Part shown: positions 51,594 through 62,899 of the stretch, one piece after another
Numbering within the stretch: position 1 is the stretch's first letter
Layout: each line of letters begins with the position of its first letter
NCBI GenBank assembly: GCA_030407315.1
Contig: JALQPE010002421.1
Location: 28,631 to 92,630, forward strand
Origin: Asparagopsis taxiformis
Taxonomy: Eukaryota; Rhodophyta; Florideophyceae; Bonnemaisoniales; Bonnemaisoniaceae
DNA length: 64,000 nt
Reading direction: 5' to 3'
Position numbers and translations under genes: made by a program
The notes under the pieces: generated by a model
The model's database searches: none
Told to the model about the DNA's origin: nothing
Seen by the model: the letters and a program-made list of their open reading frames with translations, nothing else

Positions 51594-51950
51594 CACTACG
51601 GTGTTGAAAAGGGGGCCTCAGACAGTACTGCGAGACAGTGATTTTTACTGTCTGAGACAGTAAAAATCACTATGCGGCAAATGAAAATTAATGCCACACT
51701 TGGAGACAGTGATTTGCACTGTCTGGCAGACAGTACGGAACACTGTCTGCAGACAGTAAAAAACACTGTCTCACAGTACTGTCTGAGGCAGTGAATGGAG
51801 ACAGTAAAAATTAATGATTTATTCAATAGTTGGATATGATGTAATTTACTGTACTGGGCAGTGTTGGCGGATAGTGTTTTGTATTGGCCAAGGCAACATG
51901 GCCGGATAGTGAAATACGCTGCCTGGGACAATAGATGGAACCAACACGGT
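51594..51950. repeat. Left terminus and subterminal repeats of CACTA copy 3
   Basis: The terminal CACTAC is followed by many inverted AGACAGT / ACTGTCT motifs, such as ACAGTGATTTTTACTGTCT and CAGACAGTAAAAAACACTGTCT. The same motifs mark the right end of copy 2 (40120-40445). Confidence 0.82.
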
Positions 51951-52475
51951 GCACTGTCCTGGGCAGTACCTGGAGACAGTGATTTTCACTGTCCTGGGCA
52001 GTACCTGGAGACAGTGATTTTCACTGTCCTGGGCAGTACCTGGAGACAGTGATTTTCACTGTCCTGGGCAGTACCTGGAGACAGTGATTTTCACTGTCCT
52101 GGGCAGTACCTGTAGACAGTACTTTGTGCTGCCCTGGGCAGTACCTGTAGACAGTACTTTGTGCTGCCCTGGGCAGCACCTGTAGACAGTACTTTGTGCT
52201 GCCCTGGGCAGCACCTGTAGACAGTACTTTGTGCTGCCCTGGGCAGCACCTGTAGACAGTATTTCGTGCTGCCCTGGGCAGCACCTGTAGACAGTACTTT
52301 GTGCTGCCCTGGGCAGCACCTGTAGACAGTATTTCGTGCTGCCCTGGGCAGCACCTGGAGACAGTATTTCGTGCTGCCCTGGGCAGCACCTGGAGACAGT
52401 ATTTCGTGCTGCCCTGGGCAGCACCTGGAGACAGTATTTCGTGCTGCCCTGGGCAGCACCTGGAGACAGTAAAAG
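51951..52475. repeat. 35-bp tandem repeat array, about 15 units
   Basis: The unit is TGTCCTGGGCAGTACCTGG followed by AGACAGTGATTTTCAC. It drifts along the array to TGCCCTGGGCAGCACCTG(T/G)AGACAGTA(C/T)TT(T/C)GTGC. Each unit holds an inverted GGCAGYAC/CTGCCC-like motif derived from the subterminal repeats. Frames of 122-147 residues across it are repeat artefacts. Confidence 0.9.
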
Positions 52476-54272
52476 TAGTGTCCTGATATAGTAAAATTCG
52501 GTGTCTGGGAGTGGTGGATGAGATGGAGCGTCACGCTGTCGTGGGCATCTTTCTGGGGTAGAGGAAGGCAGTTCTAGCGCTATGAGGATGGGGCATGGAC
52601 GGTATTCATATGGGAATGGACAGAATAGTACGGCTAGGAATTTTTATTTCGTAGTGACTATGAGCTAGCGAGAGGTATACGCGGTAGGATAGGTAGCAAT
52701 CTAAGAGGGTGCGATATGGGAAGCTTCACTCTGGATTTGTTTATTTGCGCAGGCTACATTGAGAATAAACAATCCCTATGTTAAAAATGCTACTACAACT
52801 AACACTATTCCGACGAGTAAAACTAAAACTACTAGAAAAGTCTAGAAATCTATCAACTGATTGAGCTGCATGAATAAGCTAGGAAATGAAGAGAAGAAGA
52901 AAAAATGATGTAGAGAAAGGAAACAAGTTAGTGACGTTGAATTGGAGAGGGAAATTGATGGTGATTAGGAGACTAACGTACCTTAACAAATACCATTGCA
53001 TCCCAAATTGAGATATGTACTCACAGGCAGAAAAGAAAATTAGTGGAGAAGTGGTAAGAGAGAAAGATAAATGAAAGTAGAATTGGAACACTCACCGACT
53101 GGAAACCTGAGAAAGAGAAAACGAATAGAAAACTGGGTTAGTGGCGTGAGTTGTGGAAACGTACCATCATGGTTCATATCCGTCGGAGACAAAGCAACAA
53201 CTTTGGCCTTGGGAGCCGTATTGATGATCTAAAACTTACGCTTTGGAAGCAGTTTAGATGATCTATACGGCTTCCACGGCCAGGGTTGTTGCTTTGCTTC
53301 CGACGGATATGAAGATGGAAACAGGGATCTCCAGAATCTGTTGTTTAAGTAGCACTCTGCGGGCGGAAATGACGTGTACTCTAACAATAGAGGGATGAAT
53401 TTGAAACGGAGCGGTGCGATGGGAGGCCCAGAAAAACGATACCTAGGGTGCGAATTACGCTTTGAAGCACATGACCTGGCAGAACAGGCGCAAAATTATT
53501 GTATCTTCTACCGCCTTCTCTAGTCTATAATGACGTCATCACTACAGAAATATAGGAAAAACACTAGCATATCGGGCCTACTGGAAAGGGGGAGGCGAGG
53601 AGTAGGAAAAATGGCGCACTTTCCTGGACGAGGAGTCCGCGCTTCCAGTGATGATTTGGACGGTATATATCGATGACGTCATTGCATGCTCTGAGCACAC
53701 TTGGCAGGCAGTCAAAGCGGGCCACGTGGATGTGGGCGGCTAGGAAACAGCAGTGTGGGAGAAATTTTATAATTTTCATGTTGCAAGCGAGCAGTGAATC
53801 TGCATTGCAATATATAAATTTATGCTAATTTAAGATATCACACCGAGTACGATTCAACGAGAGATTGTGCTTTCAACTTGTAAATAGGGCCGAAAATGGT
53901 AGAGTATACGAGTAGGAAGTACGTGTATGAGAAAATCAGATTCAGTATTAGTGCCTAGAGCATCACTGCGAAATAAACGGCCGTTTTCCGGAAATGGATA
54001 CATCTTGGCTGGGTTTGTGGTTAGGGGATGCGATACAAGATAGCAAAACGATGTTGAGTCCGGATGAAATAGCAATCAATGTGCATAAAGCAATGAGCAT
54101 AGGGCAAAGCATTGTGGTGAACCAGTTCATTGGATCGAATGAAAGCCTGGAAAGGTTTCGTAACGGTTAAAAGTAGTAGTACTGTATTGAGATAGTAGTC
54201 ATGTCATAGAAGTTTAGAGTTGTATTCTATGCAACAAAACTGAGCGAAGAAGAAAAGAACAAAAACATCAAG
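52476..54272. other. Leader region of CACTA copy 3
   Basis: 1.8 kb without a supported gene. It holds an imperfect inverted repeat at 53173-53313 (TTCATATCCGTCGG...CCGACGGATATGAA, with inner CAAAGCAACAA / TTGTTGCTTTG and AGCCGTAT / ATACGGCT blocks). The rest is AT-rich sequence, likely promoter and 5' region of the transposase gene. Confidence 0.55.
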
Positions 54273-55160
54273 ATGGCTCCGAGACGGACTCCTATTCGAA
54301 AGAAAACCACAAGTCGTAGGACAAAGGCGAGATTCGATTCACTCAATGTGGCCAGTCCCAGTAAACAGCTTCCTGGGAAACTGCAGGGAGAAATCCGCAG
54401 CAGTGATGCAGCCTGCATGAACAAAGAAATCCCGAGAGGTAATGAGCTACGACGTGAGTGTACCACAGATGACCTATTGGAGTCCCCAATCCCTATGGGT
54501 GACACAATAGAAGGTTGTATTGATGTGTACAGCAACAACGATGAAGCTGGAAGTGACATCTACGTAGCATCGAGCACGCTAATGGAATCGGAAGAAGCAA
54601 CCGGACGAGGTTCTGATTCCATTTCAACTGGAGGCCCGATAGACCGAAATGCTGGGGATGAAGCATGTGGTGATTTCAAGGCATTACTACAATGGCCTGC
54701 GATGTATGGGGCTCTTCAGCTGAGTGGAACTCAAAGAATGACAAGAGCCCACTATGAAGGTACCCTGTTCGGAATGAATTTCCGCAGAGATCCAAGTGAG
54801 CACGTCCCGTCGGACTCTGTGATGCGACAGAAGATACTACCATTCTTGAGGAAACACTGCTATGCAAAGAGCTGTGACATCGAGTTTCCGATAGACCTTC
54901 GAAAGAGCGGAGCAAGAGCTGCACAGCATCGAGGTGCAGTAGGAACCCGTGGAACAACAGATGACAGAGACAATTGTGGAGGAATGGCGAAAGTTCGTAT
55001 TGTACTCCCAAGCACATGGGCTCTGAAAGATGTCCAGACTCGACCAATCTTTAAAGCATTCCGCAGTGATGCGAACAATCGAAGCTCGAAGGAGAAAAAT
55101 CAACCGCAGAGTGCAGCATTGAAGATTCGTTCATTGCAAAGTGCAGGAGGGGTGTTTTGA
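54273..55160 (+). CDS. N-terminal part of the CACTA transposase, or separate small ORF
   Basis: 295 residues starting MAPRRTPIRKKTTSRRTK, a basic NLS-like tail, followed by acidic/Ser-rich disorder (to about 125) and a conserved-looking segment (LQWPAMYGALQLSGTQRMTRAHYEGTLFGMNF..., VMRQKILPFLRKHCYAKSC). In Plavaka/CACTA-type transposases a segment just upstream of the catalytic core often matches this kind of sequence. The stop at 55158-55160 overlaps the -1 frame of the next ORF, which has no ATG for ~95 codons, so the two were probably one protein of about 1266 residues, joined by a 1-nt indel or a frameshift at GTTTTG (55154-55159). Confidence 0.5.
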   Translation: MAPRRTPIRKKTTSRRTKARFDSLNVASPSKQLPGKLQGEIRSSDAACMNKEIPRGNELRRECTTDDLLESPIPMGDTIEGCIDVYSNNDEAGSDIYVASSTLMESEEATGRGSDSISTGGPIDRNAGDEACGDFKALLQWPAMYGALQLSGTQRMTRAHYEGTLFGMNFRRDPSEHVPSDSVMRQKILPFLRKHCYAKSCDIEFPIDLRKSGARAAQHRGAVGTRGTTDDRDNCGGMAKVRIVLPSTWALKDVQTRPIFKAFRSDANNRSSKEKNQPQSAALKIRSLQSAGGVF

Positions 55161-58075
55161 GCGACCCATTCGTTCGCACAGCAGTTGTTCCCATTGACAG
55201 CGATGGGAAAAAGGGTTTGAAGCACATTTATGTACCTGATGGAACAGCAATTCGAATCCGATGTCATCCAGGAGCTCGTCAGGTTGCCGTCATCGAAAGA
55301 GCAAAAGGGTTCAGGAAGAATGACAGAGATGGTGGGAAACCGAAGAGGAGAAGAGTGGCGGTTACGTCGTTGTGGGAACTTCATGCTAGGACCATAGTTA
55401 CCTATGAGGCTCGACACGACGGTGAGCATGATGTGCATGTCGAAAAATATCTGCAGCCGCGAATGTCACATCTATTGGAATGGGAGAGGCAGCATGCTCT
55501 GCGAGCGATATCGCAATGTGTAATCGGAGCAGGAGCCAAGGGAAAAGAAACACGAGCTGGGGACGTGATAACCGTTCTATTACCAATTGGAATGGAAGAG
55601 GGTGATATTGTTCCACACGTCGTATTGGTGAACAGGTATTTGAAAGAGCAGGTCGGAGAAGCATCCACCATGTTACTTTGCTTTTCACCGGGCGCGAGCT
55701 TTGCTGAAGCCAGAAAACCGCCCGATAGACTAGGAAGCCCCAACTATGAAGAAATTCGTGTTTCAGGGGTGTTCTCGGATGGTTTCGGAGACCACAGGTC
55801 GCAATGGCACCCAGCGTCTCCGCGAGAAGATGCACCATGTTGGGGAAAGCTGGAGGATGGTCGAAACTACTTTGTTTACCGATTTCTCCTTTACACGGAT
55901 GACTTTGAACCATTCACAAGCAGGAAGGGAAGTTTTGGTGGATGCTATATGTTACCTCTCAATCTACCGCCTCGGAAAAGGGGAAGCTACCAAGCGGTTC
56001 GAGTGATTGGTTTGCCACCTCCGGGAGTGTCCACAAATTGTGTATTGCGATATATCGTTCAAGATATAGTGCGAGGAAGCACAGAGGGTTTCCCAACGAA
56101 AAATGCAGAGGGAGAAGATATTGTGGTATTTCTAGACCCAGTGGGGAGCATTGGAGACTATCCTGCAGTTTCACATACCCTGGATGTTCTTGGACACACA
56201 TCAAACTCTCCGTGCCACATCTGCAGTTTCCGCAAATATGACCTGAGCAGTACTGGTGGCACGAAGAATGCATACACTTCGGTAGTGAACGGGCAAACAT
56301 CGACGCATGCCAGGAGCAAGTATCGGAATGCATCGACACGTAAGGATGCCACAGAAACCCAGCTTCGCACTCTCGGACTGGCTGCAGAAGAAGGGGAAGA
56401 TTTACCATTTCATGTCCTGAGCACTTCCTTGGAAGCAGTGCAGGAAGAAGTACCGAAGACGGAAAACGGAGTTTCAGTTGTCCCAGCAATTTTTGACCCG
56501 TACCGTTCCGCAGTGATAGCACCTGACCATCTATTGTCTGGACTGGCACAAGATGTACTGAACGCTTGTATTTCAGCTGCCAGCCCACGAATTCGAGAGG
56601 TAGCTGAATTGCAAATTCTGGGCGCTCTGAAGAAGTTCAGGATGGGAAGGCAGAACCGTTTATTTGGAACCAACAATCTGCTTTCCATGAACATGAGTGA
56701 CATATTCAGTGTGCTTCTGATAGCACCTATGGCATTCGAAAACGCAGCTCGAATGATGGATGGGAAAGGGGAAGGTCATCGTGAAAAATTTGATGGGGCC
56801 GTCAAACTAGTAGTGATGTTTCAGAAGCTGGTTTCGTGTATTAGTTTCATGCCCGTATGGTGGAAAGACGGTCCCCATGAAGTAGAGACGGCTGACGGAG
56901 AAGGTGGCAGGAATGAATACATTCTGGGAAGAACTGTAGACTACGTGGAGACGTTGAATGAGTATTGTCGGAAAGTGAAGGGAGCAGGAGCACATTTGGA
57001 CAAGCCTAATGTTCATCGTCTTGTCGAGTTTTGTGTTCATACGCTTCCTGCCTACGGCTCTGTGAAGCACGTGCAGGAGCTTATATTCGAACGGATGCAT
57101 CAGCCGCTGAAGAAAGGTGTGAGAATGTCCAATCACCAAAGCGAACAGCTTTCAGCGCTGGAATTAGTTCTTGCGGATGACTGGCAGACGAGAGTGGCCA
57201 TTGTTTTGCGCGAAATCGGCATGGAGCCACAACATTGGTCCTCGTCCGAATGCTCTCAAATGGTCAACGTTCTTTCACAGGAGCTAGGGAGAGAAATAGA
57301 TGTGGAAGACGAGGTAGTGAAAAACTGCTTCCAGGAACCGGTTCTCCAGCTTCTCTCCCAGCGTCGAGGAAAGATATTGTCGGCGGATGGTGAAATTGTG
57401 ACGTGGAGAGGGCATGGAGGTATATCTATTGACGAGGTCAAGGAGTACATGAATGGAAAATGTGATATGGCAGAGGGTGCTGTAGGTGTTTTCAAACGGT
57501 TCTTTACCGAAAGGTACGGAAGCGGAACAAGCGGGTGTGGAAAGTATGCCGAATGGGTGAGAAGAGTTTCTAGAAGCACTACGACAGAGTGGGGAAGGAA
57601 AACAGTGCAGAGGTCTGGCTCTCTAGAATCAGGAGCTATCATCCATGCTGTTTGCCCTGAACAGATGAAATGTGAGGATGGTGCAACTTCACAAGCGATT
57701 CTGTACCCGGCGTCTCGTCTCACATCAGAGATAATGCGGGGAAGAATTAATTATGAACCGCGGTTTTTTATTGTTCTAGCGTTCTTTATCCTGAGGAACG
57801 AGAGTGCGAGAGATGAGCAAGGTACAGCTTATGGAGTTTGCCTGGGTTTGCAAAAAACTGATGAAGGAGTGTTCAAGGTCGAAGAGAGGCGACGAACAGT
57901 AATTGTGGAGATGAGTGAGGGAGTCACTGAGGTGTTTGGTATGCACTATTGCAATGGGAGTGTATGCGAATATGATGAGAACATGAGGGAGGTAAGGCAC
58001 GGACCCGGACTGCTGGAGGGTGGAGAGATATATGCACTATGTAGGCGAGACGGATTTCCACCGAGGGCTGCATGA
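55157..58075 (+). CDS. CACTA/Plavaka-like DDE transposase
   Basis: About 970 residues in frame. The RNase H-fold catalytic region is recognised from the first Asp in YTDDFEPF (about residue 249) followed by LPLNLPPRKRG, the second Asp in GDYPA with LGH then CHIC a few residues later (about 337-359), and the likely catalytic Glu in ELIFERMHQPLKKG (about 637), preceded by KPNVHRLVEF. This D / GD-P-A / C-x2-C / E-x2-H-x2-L-K pattern belongs to the CACTA (tnp2)/Plavaka/KDZ-type group, and the CACTAC termini favour CACTA. The C-terminal part matches the fragment at 3-476 in copy 1. The frame has no early ATG and overlaps the preceding ORF, so this copy carries a frameshift or uses one. It would excise and insert the element. 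Confidence 0.7.
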   Translation: MSDPFVRTAVVPIDSDGKKGLKHIYVPDGTAIRIRCHPGARQVAVIERAKGFRKNDRDGGKPKRRRVAVTSLWELHARTIVTYEARHDGEHDVHVEKYLQPRMSHLLEWERQHALRAISQCVIGAGAKGKETRAGDVITVLLPIGMEEGDIVPHVVLVNRYLKEQVGEASTMLLCFSPGASFAEARKPPDRLGSPNYEEIRVSGVFSDGFGDHRSQWHPASPREDAPCWGKLEDGRNYFVYRFLLYTDDFEPFTSRKGSFGGCYMLPLNLPPRKRGSYQAVRVIGLPPPGVSTNCVLRYIVQDIVRGSTEGFPTKNAEGEDIVVFLDPVGSIGDYPAVSHTLDVLGHTSNSPCHICSFRKYDLSSTGGTKNAYTSVVNGQTSTHARSKYRNASTRKDATETQLRTLGLAAEEGEDLPFHVLSTSLEAVQEEVPKTENGVSVVPAIFDPYRSAVIAPDHLLSGLAQDVLNACISAASPRIREVAELQILGALKKFRMGRQNRLFGTNNLLSMNMSDIFSVLLIAPMAFENAARMMDGKGEGHREKFDGAVKLVVMFQKLVSCISFMPVWWKDGPHEVETADGEGGRNEYILGRTVDYVETLNEYCRKVKGAGAHLDKPNVHRLVEFCVHTLPAYGSVKHVQELIFERMHQPLKKGVRMSNHQSEQLSALELVLADDWQTRVAIVLREIGMEPQHWSSSECSQMVNVLSQELGREIDVEDEVVKNCFQEPVLQLLSQRRGKILSADGEIVTWRGHGGISIDEVKEYMNGKCDMAEGAVGVFKRFFTERYGSGTSGCGKYAEWVRRVSRSTTTEWGRKTVQRSGSLESGAIIHAVCPEQMKCEDGATSQAILYPASRLTSEIMRGRINYEPRFFIVLAFFILRNESARDEQGTAYGVCLGLQKTDEGVFKVEERRRTVIVEMSEGVTEVFGMHYCNGSVCEYDENMREVRHGPGLLEGGEIYALCRRDGFPPRAA

Positions 58076-58196
58076 TTTTTAGGGAAGAATAAAATGAATA
58101 ACCAGATGCATCACATATGAATTGTACACTCTAGGGCGGTGGTGGATTGGTGCAAAGTAGTGGGGAGAGGATCTGAGAGGATGGAGGGAGGTATGC

Positions 58197-58710
58197 TTAC
58201 AGCAAAGTCATCGTTACGATGACTTTGCTGTAAGAAAACGTTTCCATTACAGTGGCCAAGAATGTTTTACCGGGTAAAAAAATCGTGGCAGCTGTAATGA
58301 TTTGCTTTCTTACAGCAAAGTCATCGTAACGATGACTTTGCTGTAAGGAACCGTTTCCTTGCAGTGGCCGAAGAATTTTTTACCGGGTAAAAAATCAGCA
58401 AGAAATTTTACCGGGTAAAAAAATTGTGGCCGCTGTAATGATTTGCTTTCTTACAGCAAAGTCATCGTTACGATGACTTTGCTGTAAGAAAACGTTTCAT
58501 TACAGCGGCCACAATTTTTTACCCGGTAAAGAAATCATGGCTACTGTAATGTTTTCTTTTCTTACAGCAAAGTCATCGTAACGATGACTTTGCTGTAAGA
58601 AAACGTTTCATTACAGCGGCCACAATTTTTTTACCCGGTAAAGAAATCATGGCTGCTGTAATGTTTTCTTTTCTTACAGCAAAGTCATCGTAACGATGAC
58701 TTTGCTGTAA
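58197..58710. repeat. Five palindromes of the copy-2/3 family between transposase and dioxygenase
   Basis: 37-bp palindromes with ACAGCAAAGTCATCG half-sites lie at 58197-58233, 58310-58346, 58451-58487, 58562-58598 and 58674-58710. Between them alternate TTTTTACCCGGTAAA / TTTACCGGGTAAAAAA cores and inverted CATTACAG-GGCCA / TGGC-CTGTAATG blocks, forming nested hairpins. The surrounding 58076-58196 and 58711-59410 show no gene. Confidence 0.9.
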
Positions 58711-59410
58711 GAAAACGTTTCATTACAGCAAATTCATCGATAGTTAAGGTTAAGTAACCAACTTTAGGATGTCCAGAGGACCTGCTCGTTGTAAGGAATA
58801 AGGAATATTGATCAACTGACGAAGAGGAAGCATTTTGAATCGACTAGGGTAGGAACGCAATGAGATTTGGTATGCAAGAAAACTGAATCGCAGTAGTGAA
58901 TAGGTAGTTGAAATGAATTCATATTGATGTTCTTTGGTGTATTGTCCATTGGAGCACATTGAAAACCATTTATATGATCACCGTTTAAATAGTCTATGAA
59001 TCCTTTGCAGCCGAGTACGCCAATAGGAAGAAATTCAAGCAGTGGCCTGCACGGGAACCGTTCATTTGTGAGTAGCAAAAGTTAGTGTAGAAATGAATTT
59101 TTCAGACTTGTAGGAGAGGTGGATCGTAGTAAATGTATAAAACTCACGTAGAATCGATTGATAGGAATCAATGGTACGGAAGAAGAAGCGAGGTGGAGAG
59201 TGTGGATGAAATAGGTTGTTGGAATATGAATGATAATTGACGTGGTGAGGTAAACGGGTTCGATTGCATTATATGCGCTAGAGGTACATACTATTAGGTG
59301 TAGATTGATGGAAAGGGCTAAACGCTTTGTGGAGGTATCAGGATCAGGTAGAGTCAGAGGTGCTGAGCGGGTGCAGCGTAAGGTTCATCAGGACTGAACG
59401 TAGGTAGGGA

Positions 59411-62400
59411 ATGTCTTGTCCGGACAGTATAAGAGAGGAAGCTGAGAGACGGGAAGCGCACTCGGAGGTACCACAATTGTGGATTTCATCGTCTACACAA
59501 CATTTGAACAGAGAACCGATTGAACGAACTGAGATTGCAGGGATTACAATGGGAGACAATAGTATCATGAATACTACAGCGGAGAAGAGCAATTCTCCTT
59601 CTGCTGAAGAGAAAAGCATCACTATTGCTCAGTACAGCTCTTCTAAAGTGCAAGTTGATCCTCGCAAAGTGAAATTTCCGACAGTGACCTCCCGTTTGGT
59701 GCGACCGGGTCGTGTAAACGAACTGGCCAGCATTTTCATGGATAGAGGTTTCTCTACCACTGGAACTATGATTACAGTCTGCAAAATGGAAGATAACGAA
59801 GGAGACGAGTTTTACTGCATCGATGGCTCTCATCGCATAGCTGCTCTGCAACTATGCCTGGAGAAGTACTCAGGAAAGAACAGGGATTCCTTGGAATTGG
59901 TTTGGGTACAACAGTTGATTGCGCCGAACGGGCGTCTAATTTTCGATGCGCTGGAGGTTCTGAAACTGTCTCTCGAAGCCAATATACAAACTCACGATGT
60001 CGCTTCTGTGAGCATTGCCGACAATGTGTGTGCGGTCATAGAGTTTCTCAGGTTTTCCAACCAGATGGATCTTCCTGTTGTCCGGCTTATTCCTATTCTG
60101 AAAGAAGTGAGCTATATTCTGCCGTCCGACAGGAACCGTTCGGAGAACTCGTATAGGCAGTACATCAACATTGCGAAGGGGTTCAATCGCACAGACAGCG
60201 TTGCTTTCGTGTACTGGAGCTCTATCCCTAGCGTTTACAATGCTTTGGATAGGAACAGAGAAATCGAGGATGCAAGAACCGAGGGAAGAGATCCGGACTT
60301 TTCTCGAATTGACTCTGCCGATATGTACGGGTGCGTGCTCGATCTTGTCAATAACGCAATATTCCGCAATGGCACGGACGGACGCGGGACGCGCGATAAG
60401 GAGTGGTTCCAGTGGTTTGTGCTCGAGATGACAGCGTCGTGGACAAGGATGAGGAGGAGAGAGACTTGTCAGAAATATCGGAAGCGGAAGTCCGTTCACG
60501 ATGCGCACTTGGCTACTGGCTCTGTTGGCCATCTATGATATGGCAGAGGTCGTCCGCAAGTGGTTGAACTCTGCAACGATGGAGGAATTCGTGCGAACGG
60601 ATTTGGCAGCAGAAAACGCGAAGGAGGTCGGGGATAATGATCATCGCATTGGAGAGCGCATTGTATTCGTCCTTGTCGACTTTCATGACGACGTGGTAGA
60701 CAGTAGCAGTCTGAGAACCAAGAACGGGATGTTTACAAACAGTTTTTACGACAAACTGGAATATGCTACCGGGACAAAGGCAATGCAGGAGACGAAAGCG
60801 GAGGAGGAGAGGGAACGGAATCGCATGACCCCCGGAGAAATAGAAAAAGCACTTGTTGATGGCGCCAAAGCAGAAGACGAAGAAGCACCTACTGCCGCAG
60901 AACAGGGAAATAATTCTACAGAGAAGGAAACTGTGGAAACTTCTGGTCCTGTTCAAGCAGAAGAAGGAGTATCTGCCGAAGCCCAAGCAGAGCAGGAAGT
61001 TTCTGCTGTTGTGGAGGAAGAACAGGAAATTACTCCAAATGTGGTGGCTGAAGAAGTGATTCCTGCTGTCGCGACGAAAGCAATAGAAGAGGCACCTCTG
61101 AGCACCCCGAAAGAAGCAGAAGACCGTCCTGCCGCAGCAAAAGAGGGAGGACAGGAACGTCCTGCCACGCGTCTTGCAGCAGCTGAGAAGAGGGAAGCAG
61201 AACGTCTTGCTGTTCTCCAAAAAGAACAGGAACGTCTTTCAGCTTCAAGGGCAGAGCGGGAAAGTCGTGCCAGGGATAATTCGCCGGGAAGGATTGTCAG
61301 AGAAGATCTTCCTCAGGGAAGGAAACAAAGCGGCGATACGCAAAGTCTGGATATCAACTTGGACAATAGTGGTCGCATGGACATAGACACGCCTGGACAA
61401 CAAGCTGGAGATGCGCAGAACCGCTCTGTGATATTGAAACTTCGAATCAGGACACCAGAAACTTACAGCACTAGCCCGGCCGAAGTGGACAAGGAGAATT
61501 CGGGAAGAAGCAGGAGTTCTGGTGGAAGCGGCGATGAAAACGAGTCCAGGTTGGATAAGAAGCGAAGAAGGGAAGATACTAGCGCGAAGTTTTCTGAGCC
61601 CAATACGCCGGATGACAACATTGAGATTGGGCCTCCCCGGGAAAAGAAGAGTAGAGTCAATGCAAGAAAACGAACGACTGGAGAAGAAGCACCACTCTTC
61701 ACTGACGAGCAAGAAAACTCCCTTCCAGACCGCACATTCGCAGAGGACATACCTGAGAAGCTGCCTTTATGCGTTCCTTCCAACTCGAGAATGAAGTATT
61801 ATATCACAGAAGAAGACATTGATACAATCCGGACGGAGATAATGGAAGCAGCTGCAGGCTACTCTACTTTGGTATGTCCCCTCGGTTCTTGTGAAAGCCA
61901 ACAATACTTCAGCTACCAGAGAAGAATGATCGACGAGCTTGGTTACGTGGTGTTGCAAGACATTTTCTCTTCTACTACAGTGGGAGCAGCTACGCACGAG
62001 TTATTCACACAGATGGCCAGCACATTCCAAGGTACTACAAGTGGCTCAAGTGCAAGTCAGAAGAACCCGTGGAAACCACTTCGACCGAAAGACAGCACTG
62101 GTGTATTCAAGACGGACCGGAAAAGCATCTGCGATGACCTTGAGCAAGAAAGCGCGCGGCAGTACAGGAACAAGCTGATTCTGGAGCTAGGTAAGGCGAT
62201 TTGTGCGGAGAACCTGAAGCTCGGGTTTGGAAGAGAAGAAGCGGTGGTCTTTCCAGAAACGGGTCTTCGTCTGATTTTGACCGCAGAAGGTAGTCAGGAG
62301 CAACTTATGCATACCGATGTTCCCGTCCGTGAGGGAACTGGAACTGGTCCTCTCAACTCGCCATCATATTTCATGATGGCTGCTGGTGCGGATGGGTTCA

Positions 62401-62668
62401 TCATTCGTATCGCCAAGTTCAGCCATGTGTGCCTAAGTCATCCAGCGAAAGAAAGTACCGCGTGCCAGTGACGAACGTGCGCATCCCACCGTATTCCCTG
62501 CTTGTATGCCGAACGGACGTGTATCACGGAGGAATGGGATTCGCGGAGGGTCGTTCTTCGGTGAGGTACCAGCATCCTATCCGGTCCCATCTATCACTGC
62601 GAACTTCCAGGGAGAAGTTGCTACAGCCTCCCTTCAATGTCAACTACTGGGAGCGTTTAGATATCTGA
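59411..62668 (+). pseudogene. ParB-like / 2OG-Fe(II) dioxygenase fusion, broken copy (copy 3)
   Basis: Orthologous in position to 1184-4707 and homologous to 5734-8550. The first frame (59411-60538) contains the ParB/Srx-like domain with CIDGSHRIAALQ (near 59817-59850) and the conserved VSIADNVCAVIEFL helix. The frame is lost near 60480-60500. The second frame (to 62471) carries a long Glu/Ala-rich linker, NLS-like KKRRRED and REKKSR clusters, and the first half of the dioxygenase fold with H-x-D at 62310-62318. A second frameshift near 62445-62460 moves to a third frame with the distal H (62525-62527), R (62582-62584) and the family C-terminus NYWERLDI. All metal and 2OG ligands are kept, but two frameshifts split the gene. 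Start taken at 59411; an in-frame ATG at 59551 is also possible. Confidence 0.7.
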
Positions 62669-62899
62669 TGAAATTAGTTCTTAATAGCATTCTATGGCAG
62701 GCATCAAGGCCGCCTTCAAGTAAACGATGAAAGTTAGGCTAGTACATGACGTTTGCGTATGTAGACGGGTCGAGAGATATACAATACTCAATTTAATATG
62801 AGAAGGGGAGGAAACTATGGTGGGCACTACTAGAATAGAACAAGGTAATATCGCAGTCGTCTTTGGTTACAACATTGAGGTGAGGAAGGCTTACAGATG

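Noticed and set aside
52021..52534. Several reverse-strand frames of 122-147 residues
   Set aside because: They are translations of the 35-bp tandem array in different frames and have no independent support.
58197..58710. CRISPR-like array
   Set aside because: The regularly spaced repeats are long palindromes with repeated, non-unique spacers and lie in a eukaryotic transposon.
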